A stretch of 5,793 nucleotides of DNA from Acetobacteraceae bacterium (GTDB taxonomy: Bacteria > Pseudomonadota > Alphaproteobacteria > Acetobacterales > Acetobacteraceae): the NCBI GenBank assembly GCA_947478535.1, contig CANJXD010000381.1, forward strand, positions 1 to 5,793, in the 5' to 3' direction. Positions within the stretch are counted from its first letter, which is position 1, and the number at the start of each line of letters is the position of its first letter. The translations under genes were made by a program, and so were the position numbers. Shown one piece after another: positions 1 through 5,793 of the stretch. A model generated the notes under the pieces. That model was not told the DNA's origin. It saw only the letters and a list, made by a program, of their open reading frames with translations, and ran no database searches.

Positions 1-6
1 CCGTCC

Positions 7-972
7 ATGGCCCAGACCCATAGTATCCTCGCCAAGCCCGACACCGTTCGCTGGGGCACCTTCGATGCGAGCTATGCCCCGCTCATCACCGTCGCGAGCG
101 GCGACCTCGTCATCCTTGAATGTGTCTCCGGCGCGCCGGAGATCATGCCGGGCCCCGAGTCGGGCCTGGTGGTGCCGGAGAAGCTGCGCGCGATCCATGC
201 CGCAAAGCCGCCGCGACTCGGCCCGCATATCCTGACCGGGCCCGTCGCGGTCGCTGGCGCTGAACCCGGCGACGCGCTGCGGATCGACATCGAGCGCATC
301 GACCTCGGCTGCGACTGGGGTTTTTGCGGGTTTCGGCCGCTGGGGGGGACGCTGCCGGAGGATTTCCCCTATCACCGCATGCTGCATATCCCGGTGGACA
401 AGGCCGCGATGACGGGCACGGTGCCCGTTGGCCCCGGCGTGACGCTGCCGCTCAGCCCCTTCTTCGGGGTGATGGGCGTGGCCCCGCCGCCGGCCTGGGG
501 GGCGATCAGCACCAAGGAGCCGCGCGCGCATGGCGGCAACCTCGACAACAAGGAACTGACGGCGGGCACCACGCTGTGGCTGCCCGTGCATGTGCCGGGT
601 GCGAATTTCTCGGCCGGGGACGGTCATGGCGTGCAGGGCGATGGCGAGGTTTGCATCAATGCACTGGAGATCTGCCTGACCGGGCATTTCCGCCTGACGC
701 TGGAAAAGGGCGGCGGTGTGAAGGACCCGCTGCTCGCCTTCCCGAAGGCGGAGACCAAGACGCATTACATCTCGATGGGGCTGAACGAGGATCTCGACCT
801 CGCGATGAAGCAGGCGCTGCGGGAGATGATCGCCTTCATCGTCGCGCGGATGAACGTCTCCGCCGCCGATGCCTATCAACTCTGCTCGCTGGCGGTGGAT
901 TTTCGGGTGACGCAGACGGTGAATGGGGAGAAGGGCGTTCACGGTCTGCTCAGGAAGGGTCTGTTGTTCTGA
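7..972 (+). CDS. Acetamidase/formamidase family protein
   Basis: This 321-residue protein belongs to the FmdA/AmdA family, cytoplasmic enzymes that hydrolyse small amides such as formamide or acetamide to ammonia and the acid. Family-typical blocks appear in order: GPVAVAGAEPGDAL (about 78-91), HGGNLDNKELTAGTTLWLPV (175-194), SAGDGHGVQGDGEVC (202-216) and a C-terminal block around AYQLCSLAVDFRVTQTVNG (289-307). Length is normal for the family and the frame is intact from end to end. There is no signal peptide. The ATG at 7 gives a natural N-terminus, but only six bases lie upstream and they are in frame without a stop, so a longer start outside the window cannot be excluded. No urea/amide ABC transporter or regulator is adjacent, so the context does not fix the substrate. 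The family call is firm; the actual amide is unknown. Confidence 0.88.
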   Translation: MAQTHSILAKPDTVRWGTFDASYAPLITVASGDLVILECVSGAPEIMPGPESGLVVPEKLRAIHAAKPPRLGPHILTGPVAVAGAEPGDALRIDIERIDLGCDWGFCGFRPLGGTLPEDFPYHRMLHIPVDKAAMTGTVPVGPGVTLPLSPFFGVMGVAPPPAWGAISTKEPRAHGGNLDNKELTAGTTLWLPVHVPGANFSAGDGHGVQGDGEVCINALEICLTGHFRLTLEKGGGVKDPLLAFPKAETKTHYISMGLNEDLDLAMKQALREMIAFIVARMNVSAADAYQLCSLAVDFRVTQTVNGEKGVHGLLRKGLLF

Positions 973-1037
973 GAATCCGCTCACCCCTTGGGCAGGGCCG
1001 CCTGGAGGCGCGGCTCTGTCCACAGGAATCGTGAGTC
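973..1037. promoter_or_regulatory. Cluster of three GANTC (CcrM-type) sites upstream of gcrA
   Basis: GAATC lies at 973-977, GAATC at 1026-1030 and GAGTC at 1033-1037, all in the 143-bp gap before gcrA. GANTC is the methylation target of CcrM in alphaproteobacteria. GcrA is known to activate transcription at promoters carrying methylated GANTC sites, so the cluster suggests methylation-dependent or autoregulatory control of gcrA. The sites are seen directly; the regulatory role is inference. Confidence 0.5.
989..1022 (+). terminator. Strong hairpin after the amidase-like gene, no U-tract
   Basis: Positions 989-1001 pair with 1010-1022 as a 13-bp stem (two G-U pairs) around an 8-nt loop, starting 17 bases past the stop codon of the amidase-like gene. 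No T-run follows, so it is not a classical intrinsic terminator. It could be an mRNA 3'-end stabiliser, a Rho-linked end or a weak terminator. The pairing is seen in the sequence; the role is inferred. Confidence 0.45.
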
Positions 1038-1054
1038 AAGCCCCCTGCTACAAC

Positions 1055-1083
1055 TTGTGGTCACCCCCTCCTTGTCCTACTCT
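1055..1083 (+). promoter_or_regulatory. Candidate gcrA promoter
   Basis: TTGTGG at 1055-1060 and TACTCT at 1078-1083 are separated by 17 bases, a sigma-70-like arrangement. It lies 32 bases before the gcrA start codon and just downstream of the paired GANTC sites. Each hexamer matches only about half of the consensus, so this is a weak prediction resting mainly on spacing and location. Confidence 0.28.
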
Positions 1084-1115
1084 ATGTTGTGTCGGGGCTA
1101 GGCGGAGACGGCGCA

Positions 1116-1595
1116 ATGGATTGGTCGGCAGAAGCGATTGAACGCCTTCGGGCGCTCTGGGCGGAGGGTCACTCCACCGCCGAGATCGGACGCAGGATGG
1201 GCGTGTCCAAGAACGCGGTGGTGGGCAAGGCACATCGCCTGAACCTGCCGGCAAGGCCGAGTCCGATCCGCCGTGATGCGGTGGCGGAAAAGCCGCAGGT
1301 CGCGGCGCCGCGCCCGGTGCGGACGGCGCCCATCGCGCCGCGCAACACTCTGCCGATCGGCGCACCGCCTCCCCCGGCACCGGCGCCGATGACGGCACCT
1401 TCGCCGCCGACCACCGTGGTCCGGTCCTTCCCGCGGCTGGGCGCCGCGCGGTCCTGCTGCTGGCCGATCGGCGAGCCGGGGACACCCGATTTCCGCTTCT
1501 GCTCGGGCGATGCGATGTCCGGCAAGCCCTATTGCAGCCAGCACGCCGCTGTCGCCTATGTGAAGGCCCGCGACCGGCGCGAAGACGCCGCCTGA
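1116..1595 (+). CDS. gcrA: GcrA cell-cycle regulator
   Basis: GcrA is a sigma-70-associated transcription factor that binds DNA near CcrM-methylated GANTC sites and drives cell-cycle genes in alphaproteobacteria. The 159-residue product begins MDWSAEAIERLRALWAEGHS and has the N-terminal helix-turn-helix (about 1-45, with TAEIGRRMGVSKNAVVGKAH). A Pro/Ala-rich linker (about 46-108) follows, then the conserved C-terminal block: CCWPIGEPGTPDFRFC, then PYCSQHAAVAY. Cys114, Cys115, Cys129, Cys140 and His143 lie in a metal-site-like pattern. I chose ATG 1116 because family members begin exactly there and GGAG at 1104-1107 sits eight bases upstream; a GTG at 1089 would add nine non-conserved residues. 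Length is close to the Caulobacter protein (173). It is monocistronic, with its own candidate promoter and a terminator just downstream. Confidence 0.93.
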   Translation: MDWSAEAIERLRALWAEGHSTAEIGRRMGVSKNAVVGKAHRLNLPARPSPIRRDAVAEKPQVAAPRPVRTAPIAPRNTLPIGAPPPPAPAPMTAPSPPTTVVRSFPRLGAARSCCWPIGEPGTPDFRFCSGDAMSGKPYCSQHAAVAYVKARDRREDAA

Positions 1596-1623
1596 AACCA
1601 CGCCGAAGGCGAAGCTTCCGAAG

Positions 1624-1652
1624 GCCCGGCGGACCCTCCGCCGGGCTTTTTT
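1624..1652 (+). terminator. Intrinsic terminator of gcrA
   Basis: A perfect 10-bp GC-rich stem (1624-1633 with 1637-1646), a CCC loop and six T residues (1647-1652) lie 28 bases after the gcrA stop. The minus-strand side of the hairpin is not followed by a T-run, so it should act mainly on gcrA transcription and give little termination for the convergent gene ending at 1657. Confidence 0.9.
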
Positions 1653-1656
1653 ACGA

Positions 1657-2277
1657 TCAAGCCTGGATCGGCGGCCGGATGCCGGTGACCGCCACGGTCT
1701 TTTCCAGGAAATTGTTGTCGTAGCCGGAGGCCTTCCAGTACCAGTCGAGGAAGGCCTTGAGCCTGGTGTGGTCCTGCACGACGAAGTGTCCGAAATTCGC
1801 ATCGAAGAAATGCATGCGGTTGTCCTGCCCGTGCCGCACCGCGATGGCGTGGCTGCCGCCGGTGCCGGTGACGGTGATGCCGTAGCAGCCATAGGCCTGG
1901 GCCACGATGGAATGGACGAAGGCCCCGGTCAGCATCGTCTCCCGCCGCCCGCGCAGCCCGTCGGACAGGCGAAGCTGGAAGGGCTCGGTCGCGGCCTTCC
2001 AGTAATCCAGCCATTTCGCGGCAACCGTGGTGTCTGACAGGGTCTGCGCCATGGTGGATTTCCAGGGCGGGTTGTCGCAGGCCGGGCTGGCATCGAAGGG
2101 GAAGTTCTTCGCCTGGTATTGCAGGGAGATCCAGGTGGCGGCGAGGCCGATGCAATAGCCGTCGGTGGAGGTGCCCCAGGGGCCGGGCTCCGTCATCGCC
2201 GGCGTCTGCGACTGGTTCATGGCGAAGACCAGCTGGCCGTTGGTCTTGGCCGCGGTCTGCAAGGCGTTCCACTTCAT
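1657..2277 (-). CDS. YopT/AvrPphB-like (C58) cysteine protease domain protein
   Basis: This 206-residue protein has no signal peptide or membrane segment. Its motifs resemble the C58 papain-fold proteases (YopT, AvrPphB): a Cys block GYCIGLAATWISL (Cys42), a His block GGSHAIAVRHG (His143) and an Asp block MHFFDANFGHF (Asp159). The His-to-Asp distance of 16 equals that recalled for YopT (H258/D274). Known C58 enzymes cleave host Rho GTPases or kinases when delivered as effectors, but nothing here shows a secretion system, target or chaperone. The Cys-to-His distance (101) is slightly shorter than in YopT, so this is a compact single-domain form. The ATG at 2277 has GAGGG (plus-strand 2285-2289) seven bases upstream. 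The gene converges on gcrA and diverges from the permease gene. The fold assignment is from motifs only; another papain-like transglutaminase or peptidase family is possible. Confidence 0.72.
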   Translation of the reverse strand: MKWNALQTAAKTNGQLVFAMNQSQTPAMTEPGPWGTSTDGYCIGLAATWISLQYQAKNFPFDASPACDNPPWKSTMAQTLSDTTVAAKWLDYWKAATEPFQLRLSDGLRGRRETMLTGAFVHSIVAQAYGCYGITVTGTGGSHAIAVRHGQDNRMHFFDANFGHFVVQDHTRLKAFLDWYWKASGYDNNFLEKTVAVTGIRPPIQA

Positions 2278-2385
2278 CGGGCAGCCCTCAAGGGTCGGGT
2301 TGAAGTCTCATGCACCGATTCGTGTAATGCTTGTATTGCCGCCTGGCGACGGATGCTTGGTTTCGGGTGTTTCACGCGGGCCTCA

Positions 2386-2394
2386 CCCCCCCCC
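2386..2394. repeat. Nine-C homopolymer in divergent intergenic region
   Basis: Nine consecutive C residues (G on the minus strand) lie between the divergent C58-like and permease genes, about 50 bases upstream of a sigma-54-like element. Runs of this length can slip during replication, but no regulatory role is demonstrated. Confidence 0.6.
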
Positions 2395-2442
2395 TCCTTC
2401 GCCATGGCGCCTCGCTGGGTGGTTGGACCGCCGGGCTTGGGA

Positions 2443-2458
2443 TGGCACACTGGGTGCA
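2443..2458 (+). promoter_or_regulatory. Candidate sigma-54 (RpoN) -24/-12 promoter
   Basis: TGGCAC at 2443-2448 is followed after five bases by GTGCA at 2454-2458. Against the RpoN consensus TGGCAC-N5-TTGCW only one base differs, and the invariant GG and GC are 12 bases apart as required. Transcription would start near 2469, only about seven bases before the ATG at 2476, giving a nearly leaderless mRNA. That is a point against it. No activator gene is visible here. Confidence 0.4.
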
Positions 2459-2475
2459 GTGACCTACGGACGCCA

Positions 2476-3351
2476 ATGTCCCGCACCTTCCAGGGCGTGC
2501 TGCTGCAACTCGCGGCGCTCGCGCTTTTCGTCTCGATGGATTCGCTGCTGAAGATCCTGCTGACCCGCTACGCGGTGCCGCAACTGATGTTCGTGCGCTT
2601 CCTGTTCCATACCATCCTGGTGGTGGTGGCGCTCAGGGTCTCCACCGGGCGGGTGCCTTTCGCGACGCGGGCGCCGGTGTTGCAGACGCTGCGCAGCGCG
2701 TTGCTGGCGGCGGCGAATGCCGCTTTTTCGACAGCGCTGGTTTATATTCCGCTGGCCGACACGACGGCGGTGTCCTTCGCCGCGCCGGTGATGACCGTGG
2801 CGCTGGCCGCGTTCTGGCTGGGGGAGAAGGTCTCGGCGCGCCGGTGGCTCGGGGTTGGGCTTGGGCTGGTCGGGGTCTGCGTCGTCATCCGCCCGCCCTT
2901 CCTGACCGGGGAGCCGATGCACCCGGCGATGCTGCTGCCGCTCATCACGGCCTGCGCGAACACCGCCTACACCCTGCTGACGCGGCGCCTCGCTTTGATC
3001 GACAACCCCTACACGACTTTCATCCACACGGGCATTGCCGCGACGGTCCTGACCAGCCTGGCGCAGCCCTTCGTGTGGCAGACACCAGCGGCGTGGGACT
3101 GGCCGCTTTTCGTGCTGCTCGGCGTGCTGGGGGCTGCCGGGCATTCGCTGATGGTGCTGGCCTTCGCGCGGGCGCCGGCCTCCCTTCTCGCACCGATGTC
3201 CTATACCCAGCTGCTGTGGGCGGGCCTGGCGGGCGTGCTGATCTTTGGAGACTGGCCGGATATCTGGACATTGGCCGGCGCGGTCATCATCGCCGCCGGC
3301 GGCATCCTGGTGGCGGCGCCGGCAGGCGCGAAGCCGGCGCGGAAGGGCTGA
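2476..3351 (+). CDS. EamA/DMT-superfamily permease
   Basis: The protein is a 291-residue inner-membrane permease of the drug/metabolite transporter superfamily. It is made of two EamA repeats (about 9-139 and 151-281) and about ten hydrophobic segments. The family-typical end of repeat one is present: ADTTAVSFAAPVMTVALA followed by GEKVSARRWLG (94-126). The matching block of repeat two is APASLLAPMSYTQLLWAG with FGDWPD (233-262). A short basic tail (AGAKPARKG) ends the protein. The frame is open upstream to 2119, but the upstream part is antisense to the minus-strand gene and is not conserved-looking; the ATG at 2476 places the first membrane helix at once. The ribosome-binding site is poor (GGA at 2468-2470). 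Substrate cannot be told: family members export amino acids, nucleobases or other metabolites. It appears to be monocistronic. Confidence 0.88.
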   Translation: MSRTFQGVLLQLAALALFVSMDSLLKILLTRYAVPQLMFVRFLFHTILVVVALRVSTGRVPFATRAPVLQTLRSALLAAANAAFSTALVYIPLADTTAVSFAAPVMTVALAAFWLGEKVSARRWLGVGLGLVGVCVVIRPPFLTGEPMHPAMLLPLITACANTAYTLLTRRLALIDNPYTTFIHTGIAATVLTSLAQPFVWQTPAAWDWPLFVLLGVLGAAGHSLMVLAFARAPASLLAPMSYTQLLWAGLAGVLIFGDWPDIWTLAGAVIIAAGGILVAAPAGAKPARKG

Positions 3352-3460
3352 CGCGGAGCGACTTGAATTGAACCGCATAACCATCCATTCATCTGAGCGC
3401 TTGCGCGACCCGGCGGTTTGGGACTAGCCGGTCACTCACCCCCCCTGACATTGGCCAGGT
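3352..3460 (+). other. Intergenic region upstream of pmtA
   Basis: This 109-base gap holds an AT-richer patch (about 3361-3392) with overlapping TTGAAT (3363-3368) and TTGAAC (3368-3373) hexamers that could serve as a -35 box, but I find no convincing -10 at the right distance. A seven-C run (3439-3445) precedes the gene. No clear terminator for the permease gene is visible. Confidence 0.3.
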
Positions 3461-4153
3461 ATGACCATCCGCACCGATACCCCCGACCGTGACCACCCAC
3501 GCGCCGCGCTCGATGCGGACGGGGTGAGGAACGCCTACCGTCGATGGGCGGGTGTCTATGATGCCGTCTTCGGCGGCGTTTCCGCCTTCGGGCGTCGCCG
3601 CGCCGTGGCCGAGGTGAACCGCCTGCCGGGCATCCGGGTCCTCGAAGTGGGGGTCGGCACCGGCCTGGCCTTGCCGCTGTATCGCGGGGACAAGCGGGTG
3701 GTCGGCGTCGATCTTTCCCGGGAAATGCTGGAAAAGGCGGCGGAGCGTGTGCGCGCGGAACGCCTTGGCCACGTCGTCGGCCTGGCGGAGATGGATGCGG
3801 AGCACATGGCCTTCGCCGATGGCGCCTTCGACATTGCGGTGGCGATGTTCACGGCCAGCGTCGTGCCGAATGCGAAGAAGCTTTACGCGGAGATGTCGCG
3901 GGTGGTGCGCCCAGGCGGACATCTGTTGTTCGTCAACCACTTCGCGGCGGAGGATGGGCCGCGCTGGTGGGTGGAACGCGCGATGGCGCCGCTGTCGCGG
4001 CTGTTGGGCTGGCACCCCGATTTCGCGATGCGGGACCTGCTGGACCCGGCGCTGGTGCAGGTGGAGGCGATCGAGCCCTGCCAGCCCGCGGGGCTGTTTA
4101 CGCTCGTCCGGGTGGGCAATCGGCCGGCCGAGGCACTGGCCGTCGCGGCCTGA
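3461..4153 (+). CDS. pmtA: Phosphatidylethanolamine N-methyltransferase, PmtA type
   Basis: This class I SAM-dependent methyltransferase resembles the Rhodobacter sphaeroides-type PmtA, which methylates phosphatidylethanolamine stepwise to phosphatidylcholine at the cytoplasmic face of the inner membrane. The 230-residue product starts its conserved part at AYRRWAGVYDAVFGGVS (25-41). It then shows the SAM-binding loop LEVGVGTGLALPLY (61-74), the acidic strand end VVGVDLSREML (80-90), FDIAVAMFTASVVP (123-136) and LYAEMSRVVRPGGHLLFVNH (141-160). WHPDF (185-189) and a FTLVRV strand near the C-terminus are further PmtA-like features. The N-terminus is about 20 residues longer than the conserved core. 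The ATG at 3461 has only an AGG one base away, so ribosome binding is weak; a short leader or leaderless mRNA is possible. UbiE/COQ5-like methyltransferases are the main alternative, but the motif spelling favours PmtA. Confidence 0.82.
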   Translation: MTIRTDTPDRDHPRAALDADGVRNAYRRWAGVYDAVFGGVSAFGRRRAVAEVNRLPGIRVLEVGVGTGLALPLYRGDKRVVGVDLSREMLEKAAERVRAERLGHVVGLAEMDAEHMAFADGAFDIAVAMFTASVVPNAKKLYAEMSRVVRPGGHLLFVNHFAAEDGPRWWVERAMAPLSRLLGWHPDFAMRDLLDPALVQVEAIEPCQPAGLFTLVRVGNRPAEALAVAA

Positions 4154-4233
4154 GACGTCCGGCCTTTCGTTGGCCTGTTCCGAGGAGTCGCGCCAGGACA
4201 GGGGCGGCCAGGTAGGGTGCTGCGGACCTTTCC

Positions 4234-4260
4234 CTTATTGTCGCGTTAACAAATGCATAG
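4234..4260 (+). promoter_or_regulatory. AT-rich island, candidate coxB-coxA promoter region
   Basis: This is the only clearly AT-richer stretch between pmtA and coxB. It contains TTGTCG (4238-4243), the palindrome GTTAAC (4245-4250) and GCATAG (4255-4260), but no -35/-10 pair with standard spacing. A promoter here would give a leader of about 210 bases. Confidence 0.25.
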
Positions 4261-4316
4261 GTCTCTCGCTGTTGCAGGCGGTGATCTTGCGGGCTGGGGC
4301 GGCGCCATCACTTGTG

Positions 4317-4329
4317 CGGTGCGGCACCG
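4317..4329 (+). other. Small hairpin in coxB leader
   Basis: CGGTG (4317-4321) pairs with CACCG (4325-4329) across a CGG loop. It is short and could occur by chance at this GC content; it is listed as one of three helices in the leader. Confidence 0.25.
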
Positions 4330-4390
4330 GCAACTATGGTCGCCCGCGCGGCATGCCGATCCGCCTCGGCGGGGGGCTTGGTGTGCCTAT

Positions 4391-4418
4391 GGCCGCGGGC
4401 GGGGCATCCGCTGCGGCC
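4391..4418 (+). other. Two-part hairpin in coxB leader
   Basis: An outer stem GGCCGC/GCGGCC (4391-4396 with 4413-4418) encloses an inner stem GCGG/CCGC (4399-4402 with 4408-4411) with a five-base loop. A small internal bulge separates the two, for ten base pairs in total. It lies 56 bases before the coxB start codon and is a candidate leader structure. Confidence 0.35.
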
Positions 4419-4442
4419 GGGGTGCGTTTGGGGAAAGAATCA

Positions 4443-4461
4443 GGGCGCGCCTCGCGCGCCC
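4443..4461 (+). promoter_or_regulatory. GC hairpin directly upstream of the coxB ribosome-binding site
   Basis: GGGCGCG (4443-4449) and CGCGCCC (4455-4461) form a perfect 7-bp all-GC stem with a CCTCG loop. It ends two bases before the GGGA (4464-4467) that probably serves as Shine-Dalgarno for the ATG at 4475. Its position could affect ribosome access to coxB; this is inference. Confidence 0.42.
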
Positions 4462-4474
4462 GTGGGACGACGGG

Positions 4475-5793
<1,319 letters not shown>

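Larger units (their letters stand above)
4154..4474 (+). other. Gene-free region and probable structured coxB leader
   Basis: This 321-base region has no gene I can support. Its first 80 bases contain no convincing terminator for pmtA. An AT-richer island follows at about 4234-4260, then some 210 GC-rich bases with several self-complementary segments up to the coxB start. The coxB frame is open back to an ATG at 4253, but the extension has Arg/Gly/Trp-rich, non-family sequence, and about 22 of its 74 codons end in A or T by hand count, clearly more than in coxB proper. I therefore read it as untranslated leader. GANTC sites occur at 4185-4189 and 4437-4441. Confidence 0.5.

Noticed and set aside
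342..348. Seven-G run in the amidase-like gene as a possible frameshift
   Set aside because: Family-like sequence continues in the same frame on both sides, so no frameshift is needed.
1089..1115. GTG start nine codons upstream for gcrA
   Set aside because: GcrA proteins begin at the MDW-type N-terminus encoded at 1116, which also has a well-placed GGAG.
1098..1892. 264-codon minus-strand open frame across gcrA and its terminator
   Set aside because: It runs antisense through gcrA and its intrinsic terminator, and its composition is Arg/Pro/Ser-rich shadow sequence.
1556..2272. 238-codon minus-strand open frame overlapping the C58-like gene in another frame
   Set aside because: The 1657-2277 frame carries coherent protease-like motifs and a ribosome-binding site; this one has neither.
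2313..2327. Imperfect palindrome around the GATTC at 2317 as an operator
   Set aside because: Only the outer CAC/GTG and a central AT match; too weak to claim.
2119..2475. N-terminal extension of the permease by 119 codons
   Set aside because: It would run antisense through the C58-like gene and adds non-conserved sequence before the first membrane helix.
2464..3384. 306-codon minus-strand open frame opposite the permease gene
   Set aside because: It is an Arg/Gln/His-rich translation with no recognisable motif, directly antisense to a well-supported EamA permease; a typical shadow frame in GC-rich DNA.
3413..3434. CCGGC/GCCGG inverted repeat before pmtA as a terminator or operator
   Set aside because: It has only five base pairs, a 12-base loop and no T-run; expected by chance at this GC content.
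4253..4474. N-terminal extension of CoxB by 74 codons from ATG 4253
   Set aside because: The extension puts the signal peptide in the middle of the protein, lacks the codon bias of coxB and has no family-like sequence.

Overview
The window is GC-rich, densely coding bacterial DNA. It looks chromosomal and comes from an alphaproteobacterium, probably Rhodospirillales/Acetobacteraceae (Roseomonas-like). The evidence is a GcrA cell-cycle regulator with GANTC sites clustered beside it, a Rhodobacter-type phosphatidylethanolamine methyltransferase (PmtA), and an aa3-type coxB-coxA pair with alphaproteobacterial features. The family-level placement is inference from protein style and composition.

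Layout: an acetamidase/formamidase-family gene (7-972, +) is followed by a strong hairpin and a short intergenic stretch with three GANTC sites, then gcrA (1116-1595, +) with a textbook intrinsic terminator. Convergent to gcrA is a 206-residue gene on the minus strand (1657-2277) whose Cys/His/Asp motifs resemble the YopT/AvrPphB (C58) cysteine proteases; this is the most unexpected gene here. A 198-bp divergent intergenic region holds a nine-C run and a near-consensus sigma-54 -24/-12 element pointing at an EamA/DMT-family permease (2476-3351, +). After 109 bp comes pmtA (3461-4153, +). A 321-bp gene-free, hairpin-rich stretch then leads to coxB (4475-5398, +) and the first 118 codons of coxA (5440 to the window edge).

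The genes do not form one pathway. coxB and coxA are an operon encoding the CuA subunit and the catalytic subunit of cytochrome c oxidase. gcrA works with CcrM methylation in cell-cycle transcription. pmtA makes phosphatidylcholine. The amidase-like gene, the permease and the C58-like gene look like independent units. I see no mobile element, CRISPR array, tRNA or rRNA. The points most worth following are the stand-alone C58-like protein, the GANTC cluster at gcrA, the Glu-to-Gln change in the CuA motif of CoxB, the sigma-54-like element, and a coxB stop codon sitting in a GNRA-type tetraloop of an intercistronic hairpin.
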